NCBI GenBank assembly: GCA_016801885.1
Contig: CM028884.1
Location: forward strand, 8,390,501 to 8,454,500
Direction of reading: 5' to 3'
Length of the DNA: 64,000 nucleotides
DNA from: Toxotes chatareus
Taxonomy: Eukaryota; Chordata; Actinopteri; Toxotidae
Below, in pieces: positions 61,301 through 64,000 of this stretch; the first letter of the stretch is position 1; every line of letters starts with the position of its first letter. The notes under the pieces were generated by a model. That model had not been told where the DNA came from and ran no database searches. It worked only from the letters and a program-made list of their open reading frames with translations. The translations under genes were made by a program, and so were the position numbers.

Positions 61301-64000
61301 CCCCCACACTGTGAGGCCAGGAGGTTCCCTCCCTTTGGTCCGGTACAGTCGCTGACCCCATACCCCGTTCCACCATTTCTCCTGATGCATTATGGGTATT
61401 TAAAACTTGTCCAACATGACATCATTTCATTTTGAGAGCTGCCTGAGAAAAGTAAATTACAGAATCAATCATGCAGAAGGTCAAGCTGAGACTTCATTAC
61501 AAGTATTGCATGCCTGCATGAATATCTTTCATTTCTGACTGACCCAATATGTCACAATAGCTGTCTGTCGAGAGAGAAAAGAAAAAAGAAACGAAGCGAA
61601 AAAAAAAATCCACTCTCTTAAATTGATGTACAACTCATGTCAGTGCTTCTTGGCCTGGAAGGGAGATAAGAGGGAAGTGTAGAAAAACATGCTTTCTGCA
61701 ACAGTGCTCACATTTTCCATTTGATTCAGGATATAGTGGTTTTTGACCAGTCAAAACCAAGGGTATTATACTCACTGGCAATCTCCACGATATCAAGGCA
61801 TATCAAATCATGTGAACAACAAACTGCAAATGGCTTTTTCAGCCTCGCTTTCATTTTGCATGATGCATGTGGTCCAGACGCTATTTTGTGTTAGATATTA
61901 GCATATCTATGCCGCTGTAAAGCTAATGACATGTGAAGCAGCCAGTTTGTAATGAAAAATATACAATGCATCCGCACATAGCGGTAAATGTTATAAGATA
62001 GCAGGGCTCATATCTCCTAAATATTGATTTTAACATGTAATACAGCTAGTTGACTAGTGTAGGTTTTGAATCCAATCATGGAGGACACAGAACCCATTTC
62101 AGTATATGCTTACATGTGTCAAAAAAACCTAAAATGTGGCGAAGGCACCAGGTGTTTTTTGAAATAGAACCCAGAGACCCTTGCTGTGTAGGAGGGAGAA
62201 AATCGAGAAGAAATTGTGAATAAAGCAATACTGGCAGCTCTAACTCCAGTACTATTTGGCACTATTGAGACTCAATCACAAATCAGGAGGACACATGCTG
62301 GGAGACAAAAATGAGAGTCAGAAGCTTGTTAGGAGAGCAGATTAAATAAATAATGACTTCAGATTCAGGGCTTGCCAGGCACATTGCAGCTGAGAAAATG
62401 TATTTCTCTTTGTAGAAGCTCGGCATCTGTGGCCAATTTGCAAGACATACGCTGAACGTTATGGGGACAGGAATTAGCAGAACACTTGGCAATGCAATGA
62501 CATGGAAGAAGCTTTTGAAAATAGCCCAGGTATATTCACTGGCTGGGTTTCTCATTAAGTTCTGATAAGAGACAGTCACACACACTAAATACTCTCCACC
62601 AGTAAGCTAGTACAGAGAAAAGAAAACCAAGACACATGTTTGGGAAATATGAGCATGGTGGCTTGATGAAAAATGTAATTGCAATAGTGCACGGTTTATT
62701 TGTTTGCCCCTGCAGCCATAACAAATAACACAGAATGTAATCATGTATATAAGGTTGTCATCCCTTTATCAGTGTGCTGACAAAATGACAAAACACCCCT
62801 CTTAGGGCCTTCGTAAATCATTGTCTCTGTATATAGTATGCACTGCGAACGGCGACGTTACTTATCTCATTTAAAAGTTGGGGTCCTTTTTCAAGACGAA
62901 GATAAAACCACAGATGAATAGAATTTCTATAGGCATTGTCACAAGACTTTTGGGGATCAATCCCATTTACAGGAAAAATGAAGGACCACCACAAGCCTTC
63001 CTGCGGTACAATGTGTGATGACTGATAACGAGTGAGTGGTGTGCCGACGACAATGCCACGAGGCAGGGAGCAGAAACCCATATTCTCCCCTCACTTTTTA
63101 ATAGAGTCTCTGCACAATCAGAGACATGAGCCATGCAAATGGTGTTAAAGAGGAATAATGTTTGAGAATCAAATCTAATCCTCCAGCAAGTCGTGAGAAC
63201 AGTCAGGAATGTAATTGTGTCAAGGTTCTGTTTCTTCCAGATGTAGAAAGCTTAACTGACCATGAAATGAAAATTCTTTAGGCAAAAGCCTTCTGGGGCT
63301 CACTTACTGTATGCAGCAGAGATATTTTAAAAGCGGCAATTATTTTACATGCCAGAAGCATGGAAGCAGGAAAAAGAGCTGTAAAATCTTATAGCCCCTT
63401 CCCATATGGAATGTAAATAAATATCTGTAATATCAATGTGATTCAACAAATGTGTTACAGAGAAGGGGGAGAGAGGCAGGGGGTTGAAAACACATTTCAT
63501 TTATTCATACAGTTATAATGATCATGGCACTTCTTTGGTGCTTTGTGGTTCACAAAGCAAAGTCAGCATCAATATCATCATCTCTCCGCTCATGCCTTTG
63601 TCCTTTCATTTCTTTTCTCCTAAATGAATCTTCCATTCTTGTAATAGGTCTGTAAGACAACTAGTCAGCCAGTGACATTTCCATTTTTCCTCCTCAATGC
63701 TTCTATGATTGTGGCATTTGAAAATGCCTTTCCACCCCGAGACAACAATCTCACAATCTATAGCACATAACAGTATCAACATAAAGAGAGTGATTACTTC
63801 GTCTACTGTTCCGTGTTTGACCATCTGTGTTAGAGGAAAGGAGGATTAGGCTAAAAATATGTTCGTCAACACCTAAAAAGGAGGGTAATTCTCTATAACG
63901 CAGAGACAAAGCTTATCCTGAACTCCACACAAAATGTGTTTTTTTTTTTTTTTTTTTGAGACCTTGTGAGACACTGGACAGAAGCATGCATCAGCATTTA
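58319..64000 (-). other. tox3 intron (partial), continuing past the right edge
   Basis: I found no exon resembling the N-terminal part of TOX3 (for example the acidic PSLGDEEFEIPP region) on the minus strand here. The interval therefore reads as the 3' end of a large intron, at least 5.7 kb. It is mostly unique AT-rich DNA with a C-rich block at 61258..61305 and a T run at 63940..63957. Stretches near 59.5 and 62.3 kb are unusually free of simple repeats and could be regulatory. Confidence 0.55.
61258..61305 (-). other. G-quadruplex-prone G-run cluster in tox3 intron
   Basis: On the minus strand, which is the tox3 sense strand, six G runs of 3 to 7 bases fall within 48 bp and are separated by 1 to 7 bases. 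On the plus strand the C runs are 61258..61264, 61266..61269, 61277..61279, 61282..61286, 61294..61298 and 61301..61305. This satisfies the usual four-run quadruplex pattern, and the structure could form in the nascent transcript. Confidence 0.6.

Noticed and set aside
1..64000. Search for tRNA, rRNA, CRISPR arrays, bacterial operons and virus-derived genes
   Set aside because: None recognised. The only retroelement coding remnant I can support is the truncated LINE at 23.4-23.7 kb.

Overview
The window is vertebrate nuclear DNA, almost certainly from a percomorph-type teleost fish. It is AT-rich and gene-poor, has GT-AG introns and long homopolymer and CA microsatellites, and carries several dispersed repeats of the kind common in spiny-rayed fishes, including a truncated L2/Rex1-type LINE. 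There are no operons, bacterial-style coding density, rRNA, CRISPR arrays or tRNA genes that I can see. The short open reading frames over the left 55 kb look like chance.

The only confident protein-coding gene is the 3' half of tox3 (TOX high mobility group box family member 3), on the minus strand at 56335..58318. Four coding exons are visible, all with phase-0 junctions and consensus splice sites: 58055..58318, 57718..57948, 57420..57500 and 56335..57165. Together they encode 468 residues plus a stop: a serine/proline-rich linker, a lysine-rich nuclear localisation segment, the HMG box, and a very glutamine-rich C-terminus ending in SQVSIY. The N-terminal exons are not recognisable between 58319 and 64000, so they probably lie beyond the right edge. 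The intron entering the first visible exon is therefore at least 5.7 kb long.

Positions 1 to about 55000 lie 3' of tox3 and read as a gene desert. From general knowledge of vertebrate synteny this would be the interval towards sall1, but nothing in the window proves it. The desert holds a (CA)n(AT)n microsatellite at 2.46 kb, a LINE fragment at 23.2-23.7 kb, and several divergent teleost repeat families. These are at 12.6, 22.7 and 47.6 kb (one family), 8.7, 23.8, 30.1 and 38.7 kb (a second), 20.4, 37.2 and 49.9 kb (three more), and 16.3 kb. MITE-like inverted-repeat units lie at 5.0, 9.8 and 12.2 kb. Repeat-poor stretches around 17.9, 21.6, 33.6, 48.4, 53.6, 59.5 and 62.3 kb are candidates for conserved regulatory DNA, but this needs alignment.

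The most unusual structure is at 45.9-46.5 kb. A short transcribed-looking segment appears twice within 600 bp: once split by a 254-bp GT-AG intron-like insert, and once exactly joined, as if a spliced RNA had been copied back beside its source. Other points of interest are a 39-bp-stem hairpin at 34.2 kb, the long glutamine tracts of tox3, and a G-quadruplex-prone cluster in the tox3 intron at 61.26 kb.
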